A stretch of DNA of 64,000 bases from JALORV01 sp963791235 (lineage in GTDB: Bacteria; Pseudomonadota; Gammaproteobacteria; Burkholderiales; Burkholderiaceae_F), in assembly GCA_963791235.1 (NCBI GenBank), contig CAWBRW010000024.1, positions 3,542 to 67,541 on the forward strand, given 5' to 3'. Shown here in pieces: positions 15,471-23,438 of the stretch. Positions within the stretch are counted from its first letter, which is position 1. Each line of letters opens with the position of its first letter. Under the pieces are notes generated by a model that was not told the DNA's origin, ran no database searches, and was given only the letters and a program-made list of their open reading frames with translations. The position numbers and the translations under genes were made by a program.

Positions 15471-17081
15471 CTATTGCCCACCGTCCTGCGCCAGTGCCCA
15501 ATGTGCGAACAGGGTTGGCCGCTGGTGTCGGATCGTGACCACCAGTTCCCGAGCCCGGCTCACCTTGAACTTCAGGCGCTTGTACTTCCTGCGCACCCAC
15601 CGCACCAAGTACTGATCCAGCGTGTCGAACACCGCGCGCAATGCCGATCGATAGAAGCGGCCGTAGTAATTGAGCCACCCCTGCAGCACAGGATTGATCT
15701 CCTGCGCCATGTCAGCCAACTCAGTGGTGTGCCGACAGTGCAACCGCCAGCGGCGCACCGTCTGCCGGATCGCCTTCGCCGCACTGGGACTGATCGCAGG
15801 TAGGAAGCTCAGGAACACCGCCCCTGCACGCGATCTTGCGAACCGCGGCCGGAAGCGATAACCCAGGAAGTCGAACTGATAGACGCCGTAGGTCCCCGTG
15901 CGGTTGCCGTCGCGGCAGTAGACGACGTGCGTCTTCTGCGGATGCAACACAAGGGAACACTGCGCCATCCGCTCGTCCAAGGCCGCCTTGAGCGCCTGCG
16001 CCTCAACCAGAGTACGGCAATGGCAGACCACATCATCAGCGTAACGTTCGAACGGCACGCCCGGATGGTTGCGACGCATCCACTCATCGAACACATAGTG
16101 CAGGAACAGATTTGCCAACAGCGGGCTGATGACACCGCCTTGCGGCGTGCCCGCCTCCCGCTGCTGCGTGACGCCGTCTGCCAGACTGACCGGTGCCCGA
16201 AGCCACCGCTCAACATAAAGCAGCGTCGCCCTGCACTGCGTGTGATGCCGTATCGCCTTCATCAGCAAGGCATGGTCAATGGAATCAAAGAAGCCTTTGA
16301 TGTCGAGATCGATCACCCAGGCGTAGTGCCAGCAGCGCTTGCGCGCGGCCGCCACCGCCTGATGCGCCGACCGGCCCGGCCGGTAGCCGTAGGAGTCAGG
16401 ATGGAAGTGCGGCTCGAGTTGCGGCTCAAGACGCTGTTTGAACACCGTCTGAGCCACTCGGTCGGCGACCGTCGGGATTCCCAACGGCCGCACTCCGCCA
16501 CCTGCCTTCGGGATCTCCACCCGTCTCACCGGTGGAGGCTGGTAACTGCCCGAGGCCAGTCGATTCCAGAGCTTGTAAAGGTTGTCAGCCAACCTCGACT
16601 CGAACTCCTCGATCGTCTGTCTGTCGACTCCCGCAGCACCCCGGTTGGCCTTGACCTTCTTGTAGGCCTCCCAGACTTCGCGCTTGGATATATCGAACGG
16701 TTTGGCATGCCGAGCCAGATCCTCCCGTTGCCGGTTGTCTGTTCCGTCATGCCGGACAACGTCGCCCCTTCGGTCCAGTCCCATTACAGGACCTTCAGCC
16801 CTACTACGAGCGACTCCGCCCCTGTGCCGCGCATCGGTACTCTGGCTCTTGCAGGGGTCGCCTGCTGGAGCTTCTCCCTTCGCATCGCGACGACAGGTTC
16901 CTACGTTCCTCATCGAAGCCTGTGCTGGCGTCACGCCACCTTCATGCCGGACGCCAGACAGCCCGTCGGCAGGCTGCGTCTGTCCTTGTCCCGGGGCATC
17001 CATACCTCCCGGTTTTGGCGTCGTCATGGGGTTTCGACACGTCATCAGTGGTTCACTTGCGTTCGTCTCACCAGCACTCAT
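15471..17081 (-). CDS. ltrA: Group II intron reverse transcriptase/maturase
   Basis: A 536-residue intron-encoded protein. The reverse transcriptase spans about residues 110-420: 'EAYKKVKANRGAAGVD', 'VRPLGIPTVADRVAQ', 'SYGYRPGRSAHQAV', 'WVIDLDIKGFFDSIDH', 'GTPQGGVISPLLANLFLHYV' and the catalytic 'RYADDVVCH'. The maturase-specific X domain follows ('PVLQGWLNYYGRFYRSALRAVF'). No HNH endonuclase domain follows, so mobility would rely on endonuclease-independent target entry. The first 100 residues are low-similarity and the true start could be an internal ATG such as 17027. The frame is intact, so splicing and mobility may still work. Confidence 0.92.
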   Translation of the reverse strand: MSAGETNASEPLMTCRNPMTTPKPGGMDAPGQGQTQPADGLSGVRHEGGVTPAQASMRNVGTCRRDAKGEAPAGDPCKSQSTDARHRGGVARSRAEGPVMGLDRRGDVVRHDGTDNRQREDLARHAKPFDISKREVWEAYKKVKANRGAAGVDRQTIEEFESRLADNLYKLWNRLASGSYQPPPVRRVEIPKAGGGVRPLGIPTVADRVAQTVFKQRLEPQLEPHFHPDSYGYRPGRSAHQAVAAARKRCWHYAWVIDLDIKGFFDSIDHALLMKAIRHHTQCRATLLYVERWLRAPVSLADGVTQQREAGTPQGGVISPLLANLFLHYVFDEWMRRNHPGVPFERYADDVVCHCRTLVEAQALKAALDERMAQCSLVLHPQKTHVVYCRDGNRTGTYGVYQFDFLGYRFRPRFARSRAGAVFLSFLPAISPSAAKAIRQTVRRWRLHCRHTTELADMAQEINPVLQGWLNYYGRFYRSALRAVFDTLDQYLVRWVRRKYKRLKFKVSRARELVVTIRHQRPTLFAHWALAQDGGQ

Positions 17082-17449
17082 CTGACGGAATCTCGCTCCG
17101 CCTTTTCCTCAACGCTCACCACGCAGACTCTTGACCCGCGCAGCTTGAGGTGATTTGAAGCCCGCTCCTGCAAGCCGACTTCGAGGGGCCTACCCTCATC
17201 TTCAATGAAGCATTGCTCACGCCCCTTCAGCGCTCGCATTCGTAGCGCACTATGGACACCGCCCGGTTTGCCAAGTTGATCTTCATGTGATGCCTCAACG
17301 AGGTACTGGCTGCAGTCTTATATCCGGCCTTGTCGTGCAAGCCGAAGCCTGCGGTCCCTGATGGAATCTGCTGGTTGGCTCCCGACCGCAATTTCGCACT
17401 CGAAGTGCCCAGACATTGAGGGGTTTGGCCAACCACGGTCCAACCTGTC

Positions 17450-18640
17450 GTGCCATCACTGCATGATCACCTGCGCAATCGGTGGTGGGTCCTGCTCCTG
17501 TATCAGTTATGTTCGTTTACGGCGCCGGGGCGCAAGCCGCTGCCAGTTGCGGTCGGTAGTTTTTCTCAAACTCCCGGTCGTGCGCCAACAATGCCCAGAC
17601 GGTGCGTGCATTCTTGCTCGCCAGCGCGACCGCCGCCACGTTTGAATGACGCCGCTGCAGCAACTTGCCGAGCCAGGTATCGGTGGCCTCCGCCTTGCGC
17701 TGCGCGGCCTGGATGACGGCACGTGCACCGTGGATCAGCAGCGTGCGCAGATAGACATCGCCGCGCTTGCTGATGCCCAGCAGCAGCGGCTTGCCGCCAC
17801 TGGAACTTTGCCGTGGCACCAAGCCTAACCAGGCCGACAACTGGCGGCCGTTGGCGAAGCTGCGTGCATCGGCAATCGAGGCCACCAGCGCGCTCGCCGT
17901 CAGCGGCCCGATGCCGGGAATCTTCTCCAGCCGGCGGCTGAGCGCGCTCTGGCTATGCCACGCCTTGATCTGCGCTTCGAGCTCGCCCACCTGCTGGTGC
18001 AGCTCGCGCAGATGGCTGAGGAGTCGCTCGATCAGGTGGCGCCAGCGGTAACTCATCGGCCGCACGTTCGAGCAGCACCGGCACGCGCTCCCGGACATGA
18101 AACAGTCCGGTCGGAATGATCAACCCGAACTCGGCCAGCAGCCCGCGAATCTGATTGGCTTGTGCGGTTCGGGCCCTGACCAACCCTTGCCGTACCCGGT
18201 GCACTGCCAGTACCGCCTGTTGCTCGACGCTCTTGATCGGCACAAAGCGCATGTTGGGCCGCGCCACCGCTTCGCAGATCGCCTCGGCATCGGCCGCATC
18301 GTTCTTGTTGGTCTTGACGTACGGCTTGACGAACTGCGAGGCCATCAGCCGCACGGTGTGACCCTGCCCCTGCAGCACACGGGCCCAGTGATGCGCGCTG
18401 CCGCACGCTTCCATCCCGATCAGGCACGGCGACAAGTTGGCAAAAAACGTCGTCATCTGCTCCCGCCGCAACTGCTTGCGCAGCACGGTCTTGCCGCGCG
18501 CGTCGACGCCGTGTACCTGAAACACGTTCTTCGCCAGATCAACGCCAATCGTCGTAATCTCCATGGTGGACGCTCCCCTCAGTTCAGTGGTTGCTGATAC
18601 TTCCACTCTGGCACATCGATGCCGTCGTGAGTGGGGGCGT
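17450..18640 (-). mobile_element. IS110-family (IS1111-type) insertion sequence, limits approximate
   Basis: The transposase is framed by about 70 bases of non-coding sequence on each side. Such elements insert without a clear target duplication and have short subterminal repeats that could not be fixed by eye. One end touches the presumed 5' end of the group II intron, so one of the two probably used the other as a landing place. Confidence 0.6.
17517..18564 (-). CDS. IS110-family transposase (one frameshift)
   Basis: The N-terminal DEDD half reads 'MEITTIGVDLAKNVFQVHGVD', 'CLIGMEACGSAHHWARVL' and 'VKTNKNDAADAEAICEAVARP'. The C-terminal half, in another frame, has 'LEKIPGIGPLTASALVASI', 'LSAWLGLVPRQSSSGGK' and 'GISKRGDVYLRTLLIHGAR', the hallmark of the IS1111 subgroup. 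The frames change at about 18050, between 'ADELPL' and 'WRHLIERLLSHLREL'. A one-base error would restore a protein of about 348 residues, so it is unclear whether the element is dead or only mis-sequenced. Confidence 0.85.
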
Positions 18641-18785
18641 CCATCCCATTGCAATTGAGTCGAAACCCAAGGCTACCGGCCTGTCCGGTGTTGGCCGAGA
18701 ACTCCCGTCCTCACCAAACAAACGTCGTGGCCCGATCAAGGGTCACGACGAGATCGTCGATCCGTTAAAGTCAACAAGCACTCTT

Positions 18786-20249
18786 CTACATCGGATCGAA
18801 CAGCAGCGAGCTTGCTGCTGTGGAAGTCGCGACTTGCGACGTGCCGGCCTGTCCGCCTGCAATCAGGACCTTGCCGCTTTGAAGCAGAGTTGACGTGTGG
18901 CCCACACGTCCCGCGCCGGCCGACACGGTAGCTGCGAACATCCCCGTGCGTGGATCATAGAGTTCACCTCGATCGGGCCAGCGGCCGTCGCCTTCACCGC
19001 CAAATACCAAGACGCGGCCATCCGTGAGCCGGGTAGCACTATTGCCTGCGCGCGGCCAGATGAGAGCACCGGTCAAGATGAAGCCGCTGGTCGCCGGATC
19101 AAACAGGCGCGCGGTGCCCACCAGGGCAAGGTTGCTGGGTGGCGGCCCTTGCTCCTTGCCGCCCACGACCAAGACCCGGCCGTCGGCCAGCAAGGCCATG
19201 GCGGGTCCGAGCCAGCGGCCCCCCGCAACCTGGGAGGAGCCCGTTGCCGCGAATGCGGCTTTGAGCGGGTCGTAGAGGTCGCCCCTGTCGTCATAGCCGA
19301 AGATCAGCGCGTTGCCGTCAGCGAGCAGCACACCGGCAGCCCCATATCGGTAGTGGACCATCGATGAGGTCGGGCTGAACGTTCCTGTGGCAGGGTCGAA
19401 GAGTTCGGCACTTAACGCCGCGTTTCCGAAGTGCCCTCCTGCAATCAGTACCTTTCCACTGCTCAACAGGACAGCGGCATGACCGGATCGTCGCGTTCCC
19501 ATCGGTCCCGTTGCAGTAGATGCGCCGGTCGCAGGGTCGTAAATTTCTGCGTCAGCCCTACCTTCATTAAGCGACGACGCATCGACCCCTCCGCAGAGGA
19601 GCACCTTGCCGTTGTCGAGCAGAGTCGCGGTGTGTCCGCTTCGTGAACCGCTGATCGAGCCGACCACGGTGAACGTATCGGTGGTTGGGTCATACATCTC
19701 GGCGCTCGTCCCCACGGCGGCCGTCGGAGGCCCGCCGGGTTGCTGGCCGCCAACGATCAGCACCTTCCCACTCGGCAACAGCGTCGCCGTGTGCCCCGAG
19801 CGCGCCGTGACCAAGCTGCCGGCGGCCTTGAAGGTGCCGGCCACAGCGGGGACTGCCGGGGTGACCGTGAGAGTGGCCATCCCAGAGTCGATGAAGCGCG
19901 GGATGCCGCCTGCATCCTGCACCACCAGCCGAACGCCAAAGGTCAGTCCGTCGTCGGAGGGAACAGTGGGCGGTGTGGTGTAGGTCAGGGAAGTGGAGCC
20001 CGGTATGGAGACGCCTCCTTTGGTCCAAAAGATGAAAGTCGGCGCCTGGCCAGCAAGCTGAACGGAAAACGTCGCTGTCGAGCCGGCGGCAACAGTCTGG
20101 TTCTGCGGCTGCGCCACGATCTGAGTAGGGCCTGGGCTGCTGGTGTCTCCGCCGCCACAACTGAGAACGGTTGCCGCGCAGAAAGCGGCCGCGACGCTTC
20201 GGGTTGCAACTCGGCGCCGCTGATTCAGTAGGTCGCGCATCGTGAACAA
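18786..20249 (-). CDS. Kelch-repeat lipoprotein with Ig-like domain
   Basis: A 487-residue exported lipoprotein: signal sequence with a lipobox (ATVLSC at about residue 31), then an Ig-like domain (residues 40-130, 'IVAQPQNQTVAAGSTATFSVQLAG'), then a propeller built from about six kelch-type repeats. The repeat core is 'SGHTATLL.SGKVLIVGG' followed by 'AEMYDPTTDTF', seen near residues 150, 205, 255, 300, 350, 400 and 450. Similar proteins with galactose-oxidase-like propellers lack the copper ligands and probably bind surface polymers. It is intact and stands alone beside the IS110 element. Confidence 0.85.
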   Translation of the reverse strand: MFTMRDLLNQRRRVATRSVAAAFCAATVLSCGGGDTSSPGPTQIVAQPQNQTVAAGSTATFSVQLAGQAPTFIFWTKGGVSIPGSTSLTYTTPPTVPSDDGLTFGVRLVVQDAGGIPRFIDSGMATLTVTPAVPAVAGTFKAAGSLVTARSGHTATLLPSGKVLIVGGQQPGGPPTAAVGTSAEMYDPTTDTFTVVGSISGSRSGHTATLLDNGKVLLCGGVDASSLNEGRADAEIYDPATGASTATGPMGTRRSGHAAVLLSSGKVLIAGGHFGNAALSAELFDPATGTFSPTSSMVHYRYGAAGVLLADGNALIFGYDDRGDLYDPLKAAFAATGSSQVAGGRWLGPAMALLADGRVLVVGGKEQGPPPSNLALVGTARLFDPATSGFILTGALIWPRAGNSATRLTDGRVLVFGGEGDGRWPDRGELYDPRTGMFAATVSAGAGRVGHTSTLLQSGKVLIAGGQAGTSQVATSTAASSLLFDPM

Positions 20250-20348
20250 GCGATTAGGCTGATTAGAAAATCGTACACAGTAGCGAGGATCAGTGCTCGG
20301 GCGCGGTTCGTGCTGTTGTGCTCAACGTCAACTACTGGTCCGCTATCG

Positions 20349-20372
20349 GGCAAATCGTGCGGCGCAACGGAA
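20349..20372 (+). repeat. Dispersed short repeat, copy B
   Basis: Identical over 24 bases to copy A (10986-11009) and followed by the same 'cggcagcagatggccg' tail. It lies in the gap 20250-20593, upstream of the kelch gene, which otherwise has no gene. Near 20561 the words 'aatgcgttgttgtgc' and 'attgctaacgg' resemble fragments of attC arms. Confidence 0.6.
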
Positions 20373-20593
20373 CGGCAGCAGATGGCCGGCCTGAGACCTG
20401 GCGCCTCGGGACGTCCCGCGGACGTACGCGCGGTCCCGGGCATTGCAAGAGATTCTATGAAGGACACGGCCGACCTACTGAGCGCGGGCGCTTGACGTTG
20501 GCGTCAATGCCCGGTCGTGGTGCGAAGCGGTGAGGGTGTGCGCCAGCGGCCGGTCCCGTCGAATGCGTTGTTGTGCAGCGATGGCGTGCATTG

Positions 20594-20917
20594 CTAACGG
20601 TTGAATCCAATAACTGAGGGCGCTAGCTTGGCCAGTAGAGCGGGTGCGACTTCGCTATCGCGGAGAAGACCTCGCGCTAACCCCCGCGCAACGATCTCGG
20701 GGTCGCGAAGCGCCTGATAGGTGGACCACAGCTCTCGAGACTGGTGCTGGTGAAACTCGTGAATGGTCTGGAGCAGCTCCGAGCTGAGCACTCCTCCGTT
20801 GCGCCACTTCTCAAAGGAAGAGTCGAGTTCTTCGAGAAGAGTGTGCGCTTCAGCCTCATACACCGCGCTGGCGAGGCGACGCAGCTGCCCACGCTCGCGC
20901 TTAGTGAACTCGTTCAC
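20594..20917 (-). CDS. Small helical protein, third gene of a toxin-antitoxin operon
   Basis: A 107-residue, mostly helical, charged protein (MNEFTKRERGQLRRLASAVYEAE, then LDSSFEKWRNGGVLSSELLQTIHEFHQHQSRELWSTY). No family is recognised. It starts 20 bases after the XRE antitoxin ends and points the same way, so it is likely co-transcribed. A three-gene toxin, antitoxin and accessory layout exists in some systems (for example a chaperone in TAC modules), but nothing here shows SecB similarity. Confidence 0.55.
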   Translation of the reverse strand: MNEFTKRERGQLRRLASAVYEAEAHTLLEELDSSFEKWRNGGVLSSELLQTIHEFHQHQSRELWSTYQALRDPEIVARGLARGLLRDSEVAPALLAKLAPSVIGFNR

Positions 20918-20937
20918 AGCCTCAACAAACCCAACGT

Positions 20938-21288
20938 CTAGGCTGGGCGGCGCGCTGCTGCCTTTGTGACGCGCCTGCTCCCGCGAGAAGTTACCCCTCG
21001 TTCGCTCTTCACAAGGCGAATCTGAACTCGGTAGCCGAGGGCCCTTGCGTATTTCTGCAGGGTTGCGATGGACGGCGAGTGCTTCGGTTCAGCCGATTCG
21101 AGACGCGCAATCGCCGATTGAGTGGTCCCAACCCGCGCCGCTACCTCGGCCTGGGTGAGCCCTGCTTCTGCCCTGGCCTTGAGCACCTCATCCAGGAACG
21201 CAAACTCCTCATCGAGTTCGTCATAGGCCTTCTTTACATCCGGCCGCGCAAAAGCCCTGGACCTAAACTGCTTCAGAGTGCTATCCAC
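20938..21288 (-). CDS. XRE-family antitoxin
   Basis: A 116-residue protein. After an N-terminal helix ('RPDVKKAYDELDEEFAFLDEVLKAR') comes a full XRE helix-turn-helix, 'GLTQAEVAARVGTTQSAIARLESAEPKHSPSIATLQKYARALGY'. It ends in a basic, disordered tail (SRGSRRVTKAAARRPA). It overlaps the toxin gene by eight bases. Its role is to bind toxin and repress the operon through the inverted repeat at 21617. Confidence 0.88.
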   Translation of the reverse strand: MDSTLKQFRSRAFARPDVKKAYDELDEEFAFLDEVLKARAEAGLTQAEVAARVGTTQSAIARLESAEPKHSPSIATLQKYARALGYRVQIRLVKSERGVTSRGSRRVTKAAARRPA

Positions 21289-21607
21289 TGGTTACCTCCT
21301 TCATCCTGAGCCGCGCGATCTGCAATTCTTTTGGCGGCGTCTTGTCCGACTTCTTCACGAACTGGTGGAGAAAGACGATTCGCCGCTCAACGACAGTGCA
21401 ATAGAACACCCGGGCAATTCCTTCGGCAGCCTTGATACGCAGCTCGAAAAGCCCACCGCCCATCGCTTTCGTATGCGGCATGCCGAGATCTGGACCATGC
21501 ATCTCCATGCGCTCGGCGTAGCGAATGAAACGGGCGACGAGGCCGCTCGAGAGGGCAAGGATTTCATCCTCAACCCGCCGACTGTAGAAGCTGATGGTCC
21601 AAGCCAC
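21281..21607 (-). CDS. HigB/Gp49-like toxin
   Basis: A 108-residue RelE-fold protein: 'SFYSRRVEDEILALSSGLVARFIRYAERMEMHGPDLGMPHTKAMGGGLFELRI', 'GIARVFYCTVVERRIVFLHQFVKKSDKTPPKELQIARLRM'. The H-x-F-x-K-K-x-x-K-T-P-x-x-E motif is the classic signature of this ribosome-dependent mRNA interferase family. First gene of a three-gene unit with its own operator. Confidence 0.9.
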   Translation of the reverse strand: MAWTISFYSRRVEDEILALSSGLVARFIRYAERMEMHGPDLGMPHTKAMGGGLFELRIKAAEGIARVFYCTVVERRIVFLHQFVKKSDKTPPKELQIARLRMKEVTSG

Positions 21608-21616
21608 GATCGCAGT

Positions 21617-21632
21617 ATAGCATTTACGCTAT
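21617..21632. promoter_or_regulatory. Inverted repeat, probable operator of the third toxin-antitoxin operon
   Basis: ATAGC-6-GCTAT, nine bases upstream of the toxin start, in an AT-rich patch (TATAGC, GCTATG) that would contain the -10 box. Confidence 0.55.
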
Positions 21633-21722
21633 GTATGGTGATCTAACTTACAAGAGCAAATTAGACTTCTCGCACAGAATCTTTGGATTCGGCCGGATCG
21701 AACCCCGACGAGTCCGCTTTCA

Positions 21723-21746
21723 GGCAGATCGTGCACCGCAACGCAG
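21723..21746 (+). repeat. Dispersed short repeat, diverged copy; remainder of gap empty
   Basis: GGCAGATCGTGCACCGCAAC resembles copies A and B with three changes and is followed by 'gtcatggccgaactgaga'. The surrounding gap (21633-22099) has no gene. Its right half falls over the 3' flank of the DUF4142 gene. Confidence 0.4.
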
Positions 21747-22099
21747 TGACAGGTCATGGCCGAACTGAGAAGTCACTGCCGCCGAACAAAGGAGACACTG
21801 CCGAACACCAGCGGCGCGGTCAACGGCTGCCAGCACCGGCGTTCATGAGTTCACGGCGCCCGCAGTCATACAAGAACCGCGGGCTTCAATGGTCCTCCGG
21901 GAAGGCGAGAAGATGTTTGGCCTACTCGAAGGAGCCGCATGGCCATACCGTGGGCTGTCGGTTCTCGGACATGGAACGTTTCATGGCCCCGCCCAAACAA
22001 TGGCGCGCCCGACGATCGTGCTTTCCTGCCAGCGCCTCGCGGAGCCGGTCTAGCCGACCGGCCCCGTCGGCCGGCCACTGCGCCCGCCTGCGGCAATTG

Positions 22100-22855
22100 T
22101 CACCGAGCCACTGCCTCTGCGCCCGGGAAGCCCACGGACGACGACTCCGCCATGCCGGCGGCATTTGCGAGTTTCAAGCGCTCGCTCGGAACTCCGACCA
22201 GCTTCGCCAGCGCCTGCGACTGCCGCAAGTGGTCTCGCAGGTGCGGCAGCATCTGCTCGGCGAACGACTTCAACTGAGGATTGATCGCGTCTCGTGCTGC
22301 ACGCTCGAACAGCGTGACCGCCTGCTGGTGCGCCGCGACGCCCACCTGCGCCGCGTACTCACGGTCGAAGTCACGGCCGCTCATGTCACGCAGGCGGTCG
22401 AGATCGCCACTGTGCGCCGGGTTCATCTGCATGGCTGCGGTCAGTCCGGCGTCGCGCGCGATCGACGCCAGTGACTGGCTGGTCTTCGTGTGATCGTCGA
22501 CCATCTGCTGGGCGAACTTGCGCACGGCATCGCTCTTGGTCCGATCGAGCGCCAGACGACTGGCTTCGACCTCCATTACGTCGCTGCTGGCGGCGGTCGT
22601 CACGAACTCGCGATCCGACGCAGCCATCGTCGGCGACGCGGACGTTGCGGTCCTGTCGTTCGCCGGGCCCGACTTCGGGGTCGGGGCAGTCGCAGGATTG
22701 GTCGTCGGTGCAGCCGTGGCTCCGATCACTTCGCGGTAACGGTCACCGCAGGCAACCAGGGCTAACGTCGCGATCAACGCAGCGATCGGTAGGGTGGACG
22801 CATTTTTCACGGTCGCCACGAGGTTGCGCGTCGGGTCAGGCCGGCTGCGCGGCAT
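22100..22855 (-). CDS. DUF4142 lipoprotein
   Basis: A 251-residue protein with a lipobox (LALVAC). A Thr/Ala/Pro linker leads to the DUF4142 four-helix domain (residues 80-235): 'REFVTTAASSDVMEVEASRLAL', 'AVRKFAQQMVDDHTKTSQSLASIA' and 'FDREYAAQVGVAAHQQAVTLFERAA'. The family has a ferritin-like bundle and is linked to envelope stress. The ATG at 22855 overlaps the end of the DUF2383 gene by 20 bases; a GTG at 22810 would give a more typical short lipoprotein leader. It is the second gene of that operon. Confidence 0.82.
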   Translation of the reverse strand: MPRSRPDPTRNLVATVKNASTLPIAALIATLALVACGDRYREVIGATAAPTTNPATAPTPKSGPANDRTATSASPTMAASDREFVTTAASSDVMEVEASRLALDRTKSDAVRKFAQQMVDDHTKTSQSLASIARDAGLTAAMQMNPAHSGDLDRLRDMSGRDFDREYAAQVGVAAHQQAVTLFERAARDAINPQLKSFAEQMLPHLRDHLRQSQALAKLVGVPSERLKLANAAGMAESSSVGFPGAEAVAR

Positions 22856-23291
22856 AGGTGTCGCGCAACCGCTTCACCTCGTCGTGGTTGCGCTGCGCGC
22901 CCTGGTACTGGCGCCGCACCACCTGCTCGACTTCAGGCGGCAGCCTCTCTTCCAAGGCGTCCCGGTAGCGCGCGAGGGCCGCGTCCTCACCGCGCTCGCA
23001 TTCGCTCAGCATCGCCTTGTCGTCGTTCAGCGCGAGCGTGCCGCGCACGGCGACCCAACCCCGGTGCATCGCGCCGGTCGCACTGCCGCCGGTGTCGGGC
23101 GAGCCGCCGAAGCGGGCAACCAGGGACTGCAGTTCCTGCGCTGCCGAGGCGCATTCACTCGCACGGCGAACGAAGAACTGCTTGAGGTCGGCGGACTTGG
23201 CGTGCTCCGCGCAGGTCTGGAATCCGTACTCACCGTCCTTGCAGTTCTCGATCAGGTCGTTCAGGGTTTCTGTCACGCTGTTGCGATCCAT
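22836..23291 (-). CDS. DUF2383 four-helix bundle protein (PA2169 family)
   Basis: A 151-residue cytosolic protein matching DUF2383: 'ETLNDLIENCKDGEYGFQTCAEHAKSADLKQFFVRRASECASAAQEL', 'GGSATGAMHRGWVAVRGTLALNDDKAMLSECERGEDAAL' and 'LPPEVEQVVRRQYQGAQRNHDEVKRLRD'. The fold is ferritin-like and the family is often stress-induced and placed near DUF4142 and GlsB genes. ATG 23291 has GGAG six bases upstream. A sigma-54 match at 23352-23367 gives a 50-base leader. Confidence 0.88.
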   Translation of the reverse strand: MDRNSVTETLNDLIENCKDGEYGFQTCAEHAKSADLKQFFVRRASECASAAQELQSLVARFGGSPDTGGSATGAMHRGWVAVRGTLALNDDKAMLSECERGEDAALARYRDALEERLPPEVEQVVRRQYQGAQRNHDEVKRLRDTYAAQPA

Positions 23292-23351
23292 TGCGTACTC
23301 CATGGGAATTGAAGGGAAAGTCGTGCGCTGCCAATCAGAGGTTGAAGTCGA

Positions 23352-23367
23352 GGCAGACGACGTGCCC
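23352..23367 (-). promoter_or_regulatory. Sigma-54 (-24/-12) promoter for the DUF2383-DUF4142 operon
   Basis: GGGCACG-TCGT-CTGCC on the minus strand, against TGGCACG-N4-TTGCW. The GG and GC dinucleotides are exactly spaced. The predicted start at about 23341 leaves a 50-base leader. It abuts a plus-strand match, making a divergent pair. Confidence 0.6.
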
Positions 23368-23382
23368 GGCACCGCGTTTGCA
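23367..23382 (+). promoter_or_regulatory. Sigma-54 (-24/-12) promoter for the GT4-DUF2334 operon
   Basis: CGGCACC-GCGT-TTGCA, with GG/GC spacing as required and a perfect -12 box. The predicted transcript start at about 23393 excludes the GTG at 23394 as start codon and favours TTG 23439 or ATG 23463 for the glycosyltransferase. Confidence 0.65.
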
Positions 23383-23438
23383 CTGTCTCGGGTGTGGACA
23401 TCCCGCCCAGCCCTTCTTGTGACGACCGCCGGTCGGCG

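Larger units (their letters stand above)
15398..17399 (-). mobile_element. Group II intron with encoded maturase
   Basis: The minus-strand ribozyme is recognised by domain V (15437-15470), followed by a domain VI-like hairpin (GCCTGCGGG paired with CCCGTGGGC) and an end in AC at about 15398. The 5' end is not certain. A GUGCG-type start is found at 17399 and another at 17250; the former leaves a more usual domain I length. The maturase gene occupies domain IV. Just outside the 3' end is a small hairpin (ACCGC-AAGA-GCGGT). The intron lies directly beside an IS110-family element. Confidence 0.75.

Noticed and set aside
15927..17153. 408-codon plus-strand frame
   Set aside because: Antisense shadow of the intron-encoded reverse transcriptase.
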